From positions 1-37,146 of the forward strand of contig NZ_SOFY01000069.1 in assembly GCF_004402595.1 (NCBI RefSeq): DNA of 37,146 nucleotides, given 5' to 3'. Shown piece after piece: positions 26,836 to 34,929 of the stretch. Source of the DNA: Cryobacterium shii. Its GTDB lineage: Bacteria; Actinomycetota; Actinomycetes; Actinomycetales; Microbacteriaceae. The notes under the pieces are model-generated. The model worked only from the letters and a program-made list of their open reading frames with translations, made no database searches and was not told the origin of the DNA. Position numbers and translations under genes: made by a program. Each line of letters begins with the position of its first letter. The stretch's first letter is position 1.

Positions 26836-27716
26836 GCGACCTGGAGATCCAGGCCGGCCTCGGCCGGTCCGCCCGCGCGCCCCGCCCGGCCCACCCGCCC
26901 CGGCGCGGCCGGCGACCCCGGATCGGGGTCGCCGAGACGCTGAGCGGGCTGTTCGCGCTGTTCCTGGTGGCGGCTGCGCTCGCGCCGGCCCTGGTGGCGC
27001 CCGGGGACCCGCTCGGGATCGATCCCCTGTCCGCGTTCCAGGCTCCGTCGCTCGTGCACGGGTTCGGCACCGACGAGTCCGGCCGGGACATCTTCACCCG
27101 GGTCGTACACGGCACCGGCAGTTCCCTGCTGATCGGCACCCTCGCGACCCTGATCGGGCTGGGCCTCGGACTCGTGCTCGGAACCCTGGCCGGGATGCTC
27201 GGCCCGGTCGTCGACTTCACCGTGAACCGGCTGCTCGAGGTGCTGTTCGCCTTTCCGGGGCTGCTGCTGGCGCTGCTGTTCATCCTGGTCTTCGGCCCCG
27301 GAGTGGCGAGCGCGACCGTGGCGGTCGGGCTGGCGACGGCGCCCGGGTACGCCCGCATCATCCGGGCCCAGCTCGTCTCGGTGCGCTCGTCCGCGTTCGT
27401 CGAGGCGGCCACCGTGCTCGGCCTGGGTCGCGGCCGGATCCTGGCGCGCCACATCCTGCCGAACACCCTCGCTCCCCTGTTCGTGCTCGGCACCCTCGGG
27501 ATCGGCCAGGCGATCGTCTGGGCCTCCGCCCTCAGTTATCTCGGGCTGGGCGCCACGCCGCCGGCCGCCGAATGGGGCGCCATGCTCTCCGCCGGGCGCA
27601 CGTACATCGGCTCGGCCTGGTGGATGAGCTTCTTCCCCGGCCTGTTCATCGTGCTCGCCGCGGTGTCGGCCACGGCCCTGGGCCGCGGCATCGACCGCAG
27701 GCTGAGGCACGCATGA
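26832..27716 (+). CDS. ABC transporter permease, DppC/OppC type
   Basis: 294 residues with about six membrane segments after a Pro/Arg-rich N-terminal arm. The family landmarks are HGFGTDESGRDIFTRVVHGT after the first helix and the EAA loop SAFVEAATVLGLGRGRILAR. It pairs with the preceding DppB-type protein to form the channel. The ends overlap the neighbouring genes by ATGA on both sides, so the three are translated in coupled fashion. Confidence 0.92.
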   Translation: MSDLEIQAGLGRSARAPRPAHPPRRGRRPRIGVAETLSGLFALFLVAAALAPALVAPGDPLGIDPLSAFQAPSLVHGFGTDESGRDIFTRVVHGTGSSLLIGTLATLIGLGLGLVLGTLAGMLGPVVDFTVNRLLEVLFAFPGLLLALLFILVFGPGVASATVAVGLATAPGYARIIRAQLVSVRSSAFVEAATVLGLGRGRILARHILPNTLAPLFVLGTLGIGQAIVWASALSYLGLGATPPAAEWGAMLSAGRTYIGSAWWMSFFPGLFIVLAAVSATALGRGIDRRLRHA

Positions 27717-29632
27717 GCGCGGAGAGCGCGGAGAGCGCGGAGAGCCTGGCACCCGGGCCGGCAGCCGCCCTGCCCGCGACCGCGGCCGCGGCCGCGCCGA
27801 TCGTGCCGGTCGTGCGCGTGCGCAACCTGAGCGTGGGGTTCGGCCCGGAACCGGGCGCATCGCCGGTGGTGGAGGGCATCTCGTTCGACGTCGCGCCGGG
27901 CGAGTGCCTGGCCCTGGTGGGCGAGTCCGGTTCCGGCAAGTCCGTCACCGCGCGCAGCCTGCTCGGCCTCGCCGGGGACACCGCCTGGCTGCGCGCCGAC
28001 GAGCTGACTCTCGGCGCGTCCGGCGTGCTGGAAATCTCGGAGGCCGCGTGGCGGTGCCGGCGCGGACGCGACGTGGGCCTGGTGTTGCAGGACGCCCTGG
28101 TGTCCCTGGACCCGCTGCGCCCGGTGGGCCGGGAGATCGCCGACTCGCTCCGGCTGCACACCCGGCTGGGCGCCGCGGCCCGCCATGCGCGCGTGCTCGA
28201 GCTGCTGGCACGCGTGGGGCTGCCCGACGGGGAGAACCAAGCCCGGAAACGCTCAGGGGAGCTGTCGGGAGGCCAGCGCCAGCGCGCCCTGATCGCGGCC
28301 GCGATCGCCCTCGACCCGCCGTTCCTGATCGCCGACGAGCCGACGACCGCCCTCGACGTGACCGTGCAGGCCCAGATCCTGGACCTCCTGGCCGACCTGA
28401 AACGCCGGGGCACCGGGATCCTCCTGATCAGCCACGACCTCGCCGTGGTGGGCCGCATCGCCGACCGGATCGCGGTCCTCTCCGAGGGACGCATCGTCGA
28501 GCAGGGGCCGACCGCCGCGGTTCTGGCCGCGCCGGAGGATCCGGTCACCCGGCGGATGCTGGCGGCCGTCCCCGTGGACAAACCACGCGGCCTGCGCCTG
28601 ACCGCGCAGCTGGCCCCGGCTCTGACCGCGCAGCTGGCCCTGCGCGACGCGGAGCCGGCCCGGGCGGTCGACGCCGAAGCCGGGGCGCACCCGGCCGCTC
28701 CCGCCGCGGCCAGAGAGGTCGTGCTCGAGGCCACCGGGCTGGTCAAGCGGTTCACCCGTCCCGACGGCAGCGTTCAGGCCGCCGTCGACGACGTGTCGTT
28801 CCGGCTGGAACGGGGAACGACCCTCGGCATCGTCGGTGAGTCCGGTTCGGGCAAGACCACCCTGGCCCGGCTCGTGCTGGCGCTCGCCCGGCCGGACGCG
28901 GGCGAGGTGCGAGTGCTCGGCGAGCCGTTCAGCGTCGCCGGCGAGAGAGCCGGCGCCGAGAAGGCGCGGCGGCTGCTGCGCCCCCAGTTGGGCGCGGTCT
29001 ACCAGGATGCGCTCAGTTCCTTCGACCCCCGGCTCACGGTCGGCGACGTGCTGCGGGACGCAGTAGGCGGCAGGACCGGCGGCACGACCGTCGGCACGAC
29101 CGTCGACACGACCGTCGACACGACCGTCGACACGACCGTCGACACGACCGTCGACACGACCGGCGCCGGCCGGTCCCGCGGTCGCGACGGCCTCCGATCC
29201 CGCGGCGGATCGGTCGACAGGTCCGATGCCGCCGGCCGGCGCATCCGGGAGCTGTTGGACGCCGTGGGCCTGCCCGCGAGCCTGCTCACCCGGCGGCCGC
29301 TGTCCCTCTCCGGCGGGCAGCGCCAGCGGGTGGGCATCGCCCGGGCGCTGGCCTCCGAGCCGCAGATCCTGATCTGCGACGAACCCGTCTCCTCGCTCGA
29401 CGTCACGGTGCAGGCCCAGGTGCTCGACCTGCTCGACGACCTGCAACGGGACCTCGGCCTCAGCGTGCTGTTCATCTCCCATGACCTCGGGGTGATCCAG
29501 CACGTCAGCGACCGGGTGGCCGTGATGCGGGACGGCCGGATCGTCGAATCGGGCGCGGCCGGACAGGTCTTCGGGGCGCCGCAGCATCCGTACACCCGGG
29601 CCCTGCTGGGCGCGGTCCCCCGCCTCGGCTAG
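27713..29632 (+). CDS. Fused DppD-DppF ABC transporter ATPase
   Basis: 639 residues from ATG at 27713, overlapping the permease stop. The N-terminal ATPase (about 30-290) has Walker A GESGSGKS near 69, signature LSGGQRQRA near 184, and Walker B LIADEPTTALD. The C-terminal ATPase (about 335-635) has Walker A GESGSGKT near 374, signature LSGGQRQRVGIARAL, and LICDEPVSSLD. Separate dppD and dppF genes are usual; fusion into one protein is known in actinobacteria. Two low-complexity inserts stand out: SAESAESAES at residues 2-11, and a TTVD repeat at 454-485 between the Q-loop region and the signature of the second domain. The latter would form a surface loop in the helical subdomain. Confidence 0.93.
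   Translation: MSAESAESAESLAPGPAAALPATAAAAAPIVPVVRVRNLSVGFGPEPGASPVVEGISFDVAPGECLALVGESGSGKSVTARSLLGLAGDTAWLRADELTLGASGVLEISEAAWRCRRGRDVGLVLQDALVSLDPLRPVGREIADSLRLHTRLGAAARHARVLELLARVGLPDGENQARKRSGELSGGQRQRALIAAAIALDPPFLIADEPTTALDVTVQAQILDLLADLKRRGTGILLISHDLAVVGRIADRIAVLSEGRIVEQGPTAAVLAAPEDPVTRRMLAAVPVDKPRGLRLTAQLAPALTAQLALRDAEPARAVDAEAGAHPAAPAAAREVVLEATGLVKRFTRPDGSVQAAVDDVSFRLERGTTLGIVGESGSGKTTLARLVLALARPDAGEVRVLGEPFSVAGERAGAEKARRLLRPQLGAVYQDALSSFDPRLTVGDVLRDAVGGRTGGTTVGTTVDTTVDTTVDTTVDTTVDTTGAGRSRGRDGLRSRGGSVDRSDAAGRRIRELLDAVGLPASLLTRRPLSLSGGQRQRVGIARALASEPQILICDEPVSSLDVTVQAQVLDLLDDLQRDLGLSVLFISHDLGVIQHVSDRVAVMRDGRIVESGAAGQVFGAPQHPYTRALLGAVPRLG
29072..29167 (+). repeat. 12-bp tandem repeat inside the ATPase gene
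   Basis: Eight consecutive 12-base units in frame. Five are exact ACGACCGTCGAC copies (29096-29155). The unit before them (ACGACCGTCGGC), the one after (ACGACCGGCGCC) and the first (AGGACCGGCGGC) are degenerate. They encode RTGG, TTVG, five TTVD and TTGA. Each unit contains a GTCGAC palindrome. The unit length keeps the frame when copies are gained or lost. Confidence 0.92.
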
Positions 29633-29650
29633 CCGGACTCCACGACCCCG

Positions 29651-29724
29651 CGCTCGTGGCGCAGGTTGTGGCCCGCGGCGCAGGTTCGAGCCTGCGCCCG
29701 CGGGAATAACCTGCGCCGCGAGCG
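29651..29724. repeat. Long near-perfect palindrome between ABC and cation transporter genes
   Basis: Outer arms CGCTCGTGGCGCAGGTT (29651-29667) and its complement at 29708-29724 with one mismatch. Inner arms CGCAGG/CCTGCG enclose loop TTCGAG, with CCCGCGG-type sequence pairing between. It differs in sequence from the repeat at 17287 but has the same architecture and position: between convergent genes. The rest of 29633-29758 holds no gene. Confidence 0.8.
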
Positions 29725-29758
29725 GCCGGGGGGACGGACGGACGGGCGGCGACCGTGT

Positions 29759-30451
29759 CTACGACAGGAGCGCGACCGGGGATTCCGCCTCGCCGCGCCA
29801 GGCTTCGACGCCTTCCCTGATCGCGAAGCCGGCGATCACGAGTGCCGCGAGCGAGTCCGCCCAGGCCCAGCCCAGCAGCGTGTTCAGCACCAGCCCGAGC
29901 AGCACCGACCCGGACAGCCACGCGCACAGCAGCAGCTGCCGGGAGTCCGCCAGCACGCTCTTCGAGCCGAGCTCGGTCCCGGCCCGGCGTTCCACGCCCG
30001 CCACTCCCGGCATGATCACCAGGCTCAGGCAGGCGATCACGATGCCCACCGGGCTGGGCTCGGCCTCGATCACCCCGATGAGGCCGAGGCCGGCGTTCAG
30101 GATGACGTAGCCGGCCAGGGCGAAGAAAGCGACCGCGATGGCGCGGAGGGCAGGTTTCTGCCACCGGTCGGGGTCGCGGCGCGAGAACTGCCAGGCGATG
30201 ACCGCGGCGGAGAGCACTTCGATCACGGAATCCAGGCCGAATGCGACCAGCGCGGTCGAGGATGCCGCGGCACCGGCCGCGATCGACACGACCGCCTCGA
30301 GCACGTTGTAGCCGATCGTGAAGCCGACGATCAGGCGCACCTTGCGGCGCAGCGCCGTGCGGCGGGCATCCGTGAGCGTGCGCGGGCCGGCCAGGGCGTC
30401 GCCATCCGGCGTGCCGTCAGGCCTCGTGTCGTCATCATTTGGACCGGTCAC
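29759..30451 (-). CDS. Cation diffusion facilitator-like membrane transporter
   Basis: 230 residues from GTG at 30451, chosen because GAGAGG precedes it by six bases; a GTG at 30481 would add ten residues. A polar N-terminus rich in Asp/Gly is followed by about six membrane segments. Motifs VAFGLDSVIEVLSA in the second helix and LADSRQLLLCAWLSG in the fifth occupy the positions of the metal-binding residues in CDF proteins. There is no C-terminal cytoplasmic domain of the YiiP type. It belongs to the short 'cation transporter' branch; substrate (Zn, Co or other divalent metal) is unknown. It is divergent from valS and monocistronic. Confidence 0.82.
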   Translation of the reverse strand: MTGPNDDDTRPDGTPDGDALAGPRTLTDARRTALRRKVRLIVGFTIGYNVLEAVVSIAAGAAASSTALVAFGLDSVIEVLSAAVIAWQFSRRDPDRWQKPALRAIAVAFFALAGYVILNAGLGLIGVIEAEPSPVGIVIACLSLVIMPGVAGVERRAGTELGSKSVLADSRQLLLCAWLSGSVLLGLVLNTLLGWAWADSLAALVIAGFAIREGVEAWRGEAESPVALLS

Positions 30452-30623
30452 GGTACCCCTCTCCGCCTCCAATCCTGCCACTCGCCGACCGACCGGGGGC
30501 GGCTCCCAAACGCCGGGCTGGGCCCGGAATCGGTCTGGAACGGGACATCCGGTAAGTTAGGTACCGCCCAATACTCAGGCACTTCACCACCGACACGGTG
30601 CCGCAGATACGAATCGGAGAAAC

Positions 30624-33206
30624 ATGACCGCCGCCAGCGTTCCGGAAAAACCTGCCCTCGAAGGGCTCGAAACCAAGTGGGGCGGCTCCTGGGAAGACGC
30701 GGGCACCTACCGGTTCGACCGGGGTTCGGCCACGCGCGCGAACATCTTCTCCATCGACACCCCGCCGCCGACCGCCTCCGGGTCGCTGCACATCGGGCAC
30801 GTCTTCTCCTACACGCACACGGATGTCATCGCCCGCTTCCAGCGCATGCGCGGCAAGAGCGTCTTCTACCCGATGGGCTGGGACGACAACGGCCTGCCCA
30901 CCGAACGCCGGGTGCAGAACTACTACGGCGTGCGCTGCGACCCGTCCCTGCCCTACGTCGATGACTTCACCGCGCCGTTCGAGGGCGGCGACGGCAAGAG
31001 CACCAAGGCCGCCGACCAGCTGCCGATCAGCCGCCGCAACTTCATCGAGCTGTGCGAACGCCTCACCATCGAAGACGAGAAGCAGTTCGAGGCCGTCTGG
31101 CGCATGCTCGGCCTCAGCGTCGACTGGACCCAGACCTACCGCACGATCGGCAACGACTCCCTCGTCACCTCCCAGTCGGCGTTCATCGGCAACATCGAGC
31201 GCGGCGAGGCCTACCAGGCCATGGCCCCCACGCTGTGGGACGTCACCTTCCGCACCGCGGTCGCCCAGGCCGAGCTCGAGGACAAGGAGATGCCCGCGTC
31301 CTACCACCGAGTCTCCTTCGCCCAGCCCGGCGGCGGCGCGATCGAGATCGAGACCACCCGCCCGGAACTGCTGCCCGCCTGCGTGGCCCTCGTGGCGCAT
31401 CCGGACGACGAGCGCTACAAGGCCCTGTTCGGCTCAACCGTTCGCACGCCGCTGTTCGACGTGGAGGTGCCGATCCTGGCCCACCACCTCGCGCAGAAGG
31501 ACAAGGGCAGCGGAATCGCCATGATCTGCACGTTCGGCGACGTGACCGACGTGATCTGGTGGCGTGAACTGGACCTCCCCAACCGCGCCATCATGGGCTT
31601 CGACGGCCGCATCATCGCCGAGGCGCCCGAAGCGATCACGAGCGAGGCCGGGCGGGCCGCATACGCGCAGCTGGCCGGCAAGACCGTCTTCTCCGCCAAG
31701 GCGGCCGTGGTCGACCTGCTCCGCACCAGCGGCGACCTGATCGGCGAACCGCGCTCGATCGTGCACCCGGTCAAGTTCTTCGAGAAGGGCGACAAACCGC
31801 TCGAAATCGTCTCCACCCGCCAGTGGTACATCCGCAACGGCGCCCGCGACGAGAAGCTGCGCGCCCGCCTGATCACGCACGGCAGCGACCTGCAGTGGCA
31901 CCCGGAATTCATGCGCGTGCGCTACGAGAACTGGGTCAACGGCCTCACCGGCGACTGGCTCGTCTCCCGCCAGCGGTTCTTCGGCGTTCCGCTGCCGATC
32001 TGGTACCCGCTGGATGCCGACGCGAACCCGCTTTTCGACCAGCCCATCGTCGCCACCCGCGAGATGCTCCCGGTCGACCCGTCCTCCGACACCGCCCCCG
32101 GCTACGAGGCCGGGCAGCGCGGCCAGGCGAACGGTTTCGTCGGCGAGGTCGACGTGATGGACACCTGGGCGACCTCCTCCCTCACCCCGCAGCTGGCCGG
32201 CGGCTGGGAGCGCGACCCCGAACTGTTCGAACTCGTCTACCCGTACTCGCTGCGCCCGCAGGGCCAGGACATCATCCGCACCTGGCTGTTCTCCACCCTG
32301 CTTCGCGCCGAACTCGAACACGGCGTCTCGCCGTGGCAGCACGCGGCCCTGTCCGGCTTCATCGTGGACCCCGATCGCAAGAAGATGTCCAAGTCCAAGG
32401 GCAACGTCGTCACCCCGGCGGACATGCTCGAGCAGCACGGTTCGGATGCCGTGCGTTACTGGGCCGCGTCGTCGCGCCTCGGCACCGACGCCGCGTTCGA
32501 CCCCAAGAACCCGACCCAGATCAAGATCGGCCGCCGCCTGGCGATCAAGATCCTGAACGCGTCGAAGTTCATCCTCGGCTTCGACGGCGGCGCGGAGGCC
32601 CCCGTCAGCGAGCCGCTCGACCAGAGCATGCTCGCCCGGCTAAGCGTCGTGGTCGGCCAGGCCACCGCCGCGTTCGAGGGCTACGACCACGCCCGGGCGC
32701 TGGAACTGACCGAGAGCTTCTTCTGGACGTTCTGCGACGACTACCTCGAGCTGGTCAAGGAGCGCGCCTACGGCGAGGCCGGTCCCGGCCAGGCATCGGC
32801 GGTCGCCGCCCTCCGCACCGCGCTGTCCACCCTGCTGCGCCTGTTCGCCCCGTTCGTGCCGTTCGCGACCGAGGAAGCCTGGTCCTGGTCCACCGAAGAC
32901 TCGATCCACCACGCGGCCTGGCCCGTCCAGTCCGAGCTCAGCGGAGGGCAGGGCGGCAACGTCGCTCTGCTGGACCTGTCCAGCCGGGCGCTCACCGGCA
33001 TCCGCCGCGCAAAAACCGATGCGAAGGCTTCCCAGAAAACGGACGTCGAATCTGCTGTAATTAGCGGTACGGCTGCAGAGATTGCCCTGCTCAGGCAGGC
33101 TGCCGCCGATCTGAGTGCCGTTGGCCGTATCTCGGAGTTGGTTTTTATTGAAGGCAGCGAATTGGCTGTCACCGACATCGTGCTCGCCACGGTGCCGGAG
33201 AACTAG
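30624..33206 (+). CDS. valS: Valyl-tRNA synthetase
   Basis: 860 residues with GGAG six bases before the ATG. HIGH is at residues 56-59 in GSLHIGHVFSYTHTDV. KMSKS is at about 587-591 in DRKKMSKSKGNVVTP. WDDNGLPTER and the connective-peptide editing domain place it as ValRS, not IleRS or LeuRS. It charges tRNA-Val. The length is typical of actinobacteria, with no long C-terminal coiled-coil arm. The last ~60 codons (33005-33180) use many A/T-ending codons (GTA, ATT, TTT, GAA, TTG) unlike the rest of the gene. The 142-base upstream gap shows no T-box. Confidence 0.96.
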   Translation: MTAASVPEKPALEGLETKWGGSWEDAGTYRFDRGSATRANIFSIDTPPPTASGSLHIGHVFSYTHTDVIARFQRMRGKSVFYPMGWDDNGLPTERRVQNYYGVRCDPSLPYVDDFTAPFEGGDGKSTKAADQLPISRRNFIELCERLTIEDEKQFEAVWRMLGLSVDWTQTYRTIGNDSLVTSQSAFIGNIERGEAYQAMAPTLWDVTFRTAVAQAELEDKEMPASYHRVSFAQPGGGAIEIETTRPELLPACVALVAHPDDERYKALFGSTVRTPLFDVEVPILAHHLAQKDKGSGIAMICTFGDVTDVIWWRELDLPNRAIMGFDGRIIAEAPEAITSEAGRAAYAQLAGKTVFSAKAAVVDLLRTSGDLIGEPRSIVHPVKFFEKGDKPLEIVSTRQWYIRNGARDEKLRARLITHGSDLQWHPEFMRVRYENWVNGLTGDWLVSRQRFFGVPLPIWYPLDADANPLFDQPIVATREMLPVDPSSDTAPGYEAGQRGQANGFVGEVDVMDTWATSSLTPQLAGGWERDPELFELVYPYSLRPQGQDIIRTWLFSTLLRAELEHGVSPWQHAALSGFIVDPDRKKMSKSKGNVVTPADMLEQHGSDAVRYWAASSRLGTDAAFDPKNPTQIKIGRRLAIKILNASKFILGFDGGAEAPVSEPLDQSMLARLSVVVGQATAAFEGYDHARALELTESFFWTFCDDYLELVKERAYGEAGPGQASAVAALRTALSTLLRLFAPFVPFATEEAWSWSTEDSIHHAAWPVQSELSGGQGGNVALLDLSSRALTGIRRAKTDAKASQKTDVESAVISGTAAEIALLRQAAADLSAVGRISELVFIEGSELAVTDIVLATVPEN

Positions 33207-33215
33207 GAGAACCGA

Positions 33216-33662
33216 ATGTCAATCAAGGTACGCGCGCTCGGCGACAAGGACTTTTTTTCGTGGCTGGGACTCTTCGAGGGCTACAGCGAGTTCTACAAGT
33301 GCGAACTGACTGACCAGAAAGCGCTCCAGGTCTGGAGCTGGATCATCGACAAGAACGAGTCGCTCACCGGCGCCGTTGCCGTCGACGACGACGGCGAGTT
33401 CGTCGGATTCGCCCACTACCGCGAGGTTCCGAACACCCTGACCGCCACCCGCGGCCTGTTCCTCGACGACCTGTTCGTGGTGCCGGAATCCCGCAGCACG
33501 GGCATCGGCCGGGCCCTGATCGAGTTCGCCAAGGAGTACGCCGCGGCGCACCGCCTGACCACGGTGCAGTGGCTGACCGCCGCCGACAACGAGACCGCGC
33601 AACGCCTGTACGACGACGTGGCCACCCGCACCGACTGGGTCACCTACGAGATCGAGCTCTAA
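33216..33662 (+). CDS. GNAT-family N-acetyltransferase
   Basis: 148 residues, full-length single GNAT domain. The acetyl-CoA pyrophosphate loop is VVPESRSTGIGRALIEFAK, after the strand FLDDLFV. The C-terminal part WLTAADNETAQRLYDDVATR is common in GNATs acting on small molecules. AGGAG overlaps the valS stop codon, so it is cotranscribed and probably coupled. The substrate is not known. Placement right after valS recurs in Microbacteriaceae. Confidence 0.9.
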   Translation: MSIKVRALGDKDFFSWLGLFEGYSEFYKCELTDQKALQVWSWIIDKNESLTGAVAVDDDGEFVGFAHYREVPNTLTATRGLFLDDLFVVPESRSTGIGRALIEFAKEYAAAHRLTTVQWLTAADNETAQRLYDDVATRTDWVTYEIEL

Positions 33663-33663
33663 C

Positions 33664-33930
33664 ATGCAGATGGGAACACGCTGGCCGCTGGGCGGCCCGA
33701 TGCCCGCACGGCTGCCCCATGTGGTCGAGATCGCCGTCAGGGCGGTCGAGGAAGATCTCACGGCCCTGGCGGAGGACACGCAAGCCTGGCGCTGGACGCT
33801 GACCTGGCTCGAGGGCAACCCCGTGCTGGAGCTGGACGACGGCACGGTCATCCGTTACAACCCGGCCGAGGACAGCGCCACGATCACCCAACCGGCGATC
33901 GCCCTCGAAGACGAGGACGACTGGATCTAG
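33664..33930 (+). CDS. Small acidic conserved hypothetical protein
   Basis: 88 residues starting one base after the GNAT stop. WPLGGPMPARLP near the start, WRWTLTWLEGNPVLELDDGTVIRYNP in the centre (quoted in part) and the acidic tail EDEDDWI resemble a small family seen in Microbacteriaceae behind valS. No function is known to me. No membrane helix or cysteine is present. An alternative ATG six bases downstream cannot be excluded. It converges on a palindromic repeat and the methyltransferase gene. Confidence 0.72.
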   Translation: MQMGTRWPLGGPMPARLPHVVEIAVRAVEEDLTALAEDTQAWRWTLTWLEGNPVLELDDGTVIRYNPAEDSATITQPAIALEDEDDWI

Positions 33931-33967
33931 GCTCTGCTGGCCCTGGCCTGGCTCTGGCCTGGCCGAC

Positions 33968-34034
33968 TCCGCCGAGCCGTGAGAAGCGCCCCTTAAAATT
34001 CGGAAAACGGGGGCGCTACTCACGGTTCGGCGGA
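33968..34034. repeat. REP-like palindromic repeat, copy 3 (diverged)
   Basis: Arms TCCGCCGAGCCGTGAG (33968-33983) and CTCACGGTTCGGCGGA (34019-34034) pair with one G-T mismatch. An inner stem AGCGCCCC/GGGGCGCT extends the hairpin. The outer arm shares CGCCGAGCCGTGAG with the copies at 17287 and 17419, but the centre is different. It again lies between convergent genes. Confidence 0.82.
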
Positions 34035-34047
34035 GGGTTTTCTGCCG

Positions 34048-34881
34048 CTACTTGCGGGCGACGACCTCTCCGTGCGGGATGCCGAACCAGCCGTCCGGGT
34101 CCCCGGCCCACTGGAGCCAGGCGGCCTTCATCTTGTTCAGGTCGGCGAGGTCGGCGGCCCCCACCTCGATGGCGTGTGCGGCGAAGGCGGATTCCGTCAC
34201 GCGGTCGGCCCAGGACCCGCCCCACCACTCACGTTCCACATCCGAGGCGAAGCACCAGATGGATGCCGAGCTCGTCACCGCGCCGAACCCCGCCTGGCGC
34301 GCCCACGCCTTCAGGGAACGCCCGGCGTCGGGGTCGCCGCCATTGGAGTAGTGCACGTCCCGGTACGCCGTCAGCCACAGCGAGAGCCCCTGCAGCTTCG
34401 GGTGGTACATCACGCCCCCGTAATCGGCGTCGCGGCCGGCGAAGACTCCGCCCGGCTTCAACACCCGGCGGAACTCCCGAAGCGCGGCAACCGGGTTGGC
34501 CAGGTGCTGCAGCACCTGGTGCGCGTGCACGATGTCGAAGCTCTCGTCGGGGAAATCGAGCGCGCAGGCGTCGCCGACGTGGAAGGAGGCGTTCCGCACG
34601 CCCTCGTCGAAGGCGAGTCCCGCGGCATGACGCACGATCTGCTCCGACGCGTCGATGCCGGTGACCTGCCCGGGATACAGCCGGCGCGCCAGGTCGACCG
34701 TGACCGTGCCGGGGCCGCAACCCACGTCGAGCAGGGACCGGCCGGGCGACAGGTGCGGAACCAGGTAGGCCGCCGAATTCGCCACGGTGCGCCAGGTGTG
34801 CGAGCGCAGCACGCTCTCGTGGTGCCCGTGCGTGTACTGCTCTCGCTGCGCGGTCTCTTGGCGGTCCGGCTCGTCGGTCAT
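34048..34881 (-). CDS. Class I SAM-dependent methyltransferase
   Basis: 277 residues. Motif I is LLDVGCGPGTVTVDLA at about 50-65, followed by acidic loop TGIDAS, motif II-like DFPDESFDIVHAHQVLQHL and LREFRRVLKPGGVFAGRDA. This is the Methyltransf_11/25 pattern used on small molecules. The C-terminal 90 residues (Trp-rich WEWWGGSWADR-like segment) probably shape the acceptor site. The acceptor is unknown. It is divergent from the M3 peptidase gene with a 48-base gap. Confidence 0.88.
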   Translation of the reverse strand: MTDEPDRQETAQREQYTHGHHESVLRSHTWRTVANSAAYLVPHLSPGRSLLDVGCGPGTVTVDLARRLYPGQVTGIDASEQIVRHAAGLAFDEGVRNASFHVGDACALDFPDESFDIVHAHQVLQHLANPVAALREFRRVLKPGGVFAGRDADYGGVMYHPKLQGLSLWLTAYRDVHYSNGGDPDAGRSLKAWARQAGFGAVTSSASIWCFASDVEREWWGGSWADRVTESAFAAHAIEVGAADLADLNKMKAAWLQWAGDPDGWFGIPHGEVVARK

Positions 34882-34929
34882 GAACAGATCCTATTCGCGC
34901 GGGGGCAACCGGTGTGGCAGGGTGAGCGG

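Noticed and set aside
29072..29167. Possible CRISPR array
   Set aside because: Units are directly adjacent 12-mers without spacers and are translated in frame inside an ATPase.
30482..30623. T-box upstream of valS
   Set aside because: No GGTGG-N-ACCGCG-type core and no valine specifier stem; GGTACCG occurs but without the flanking conserved bases.
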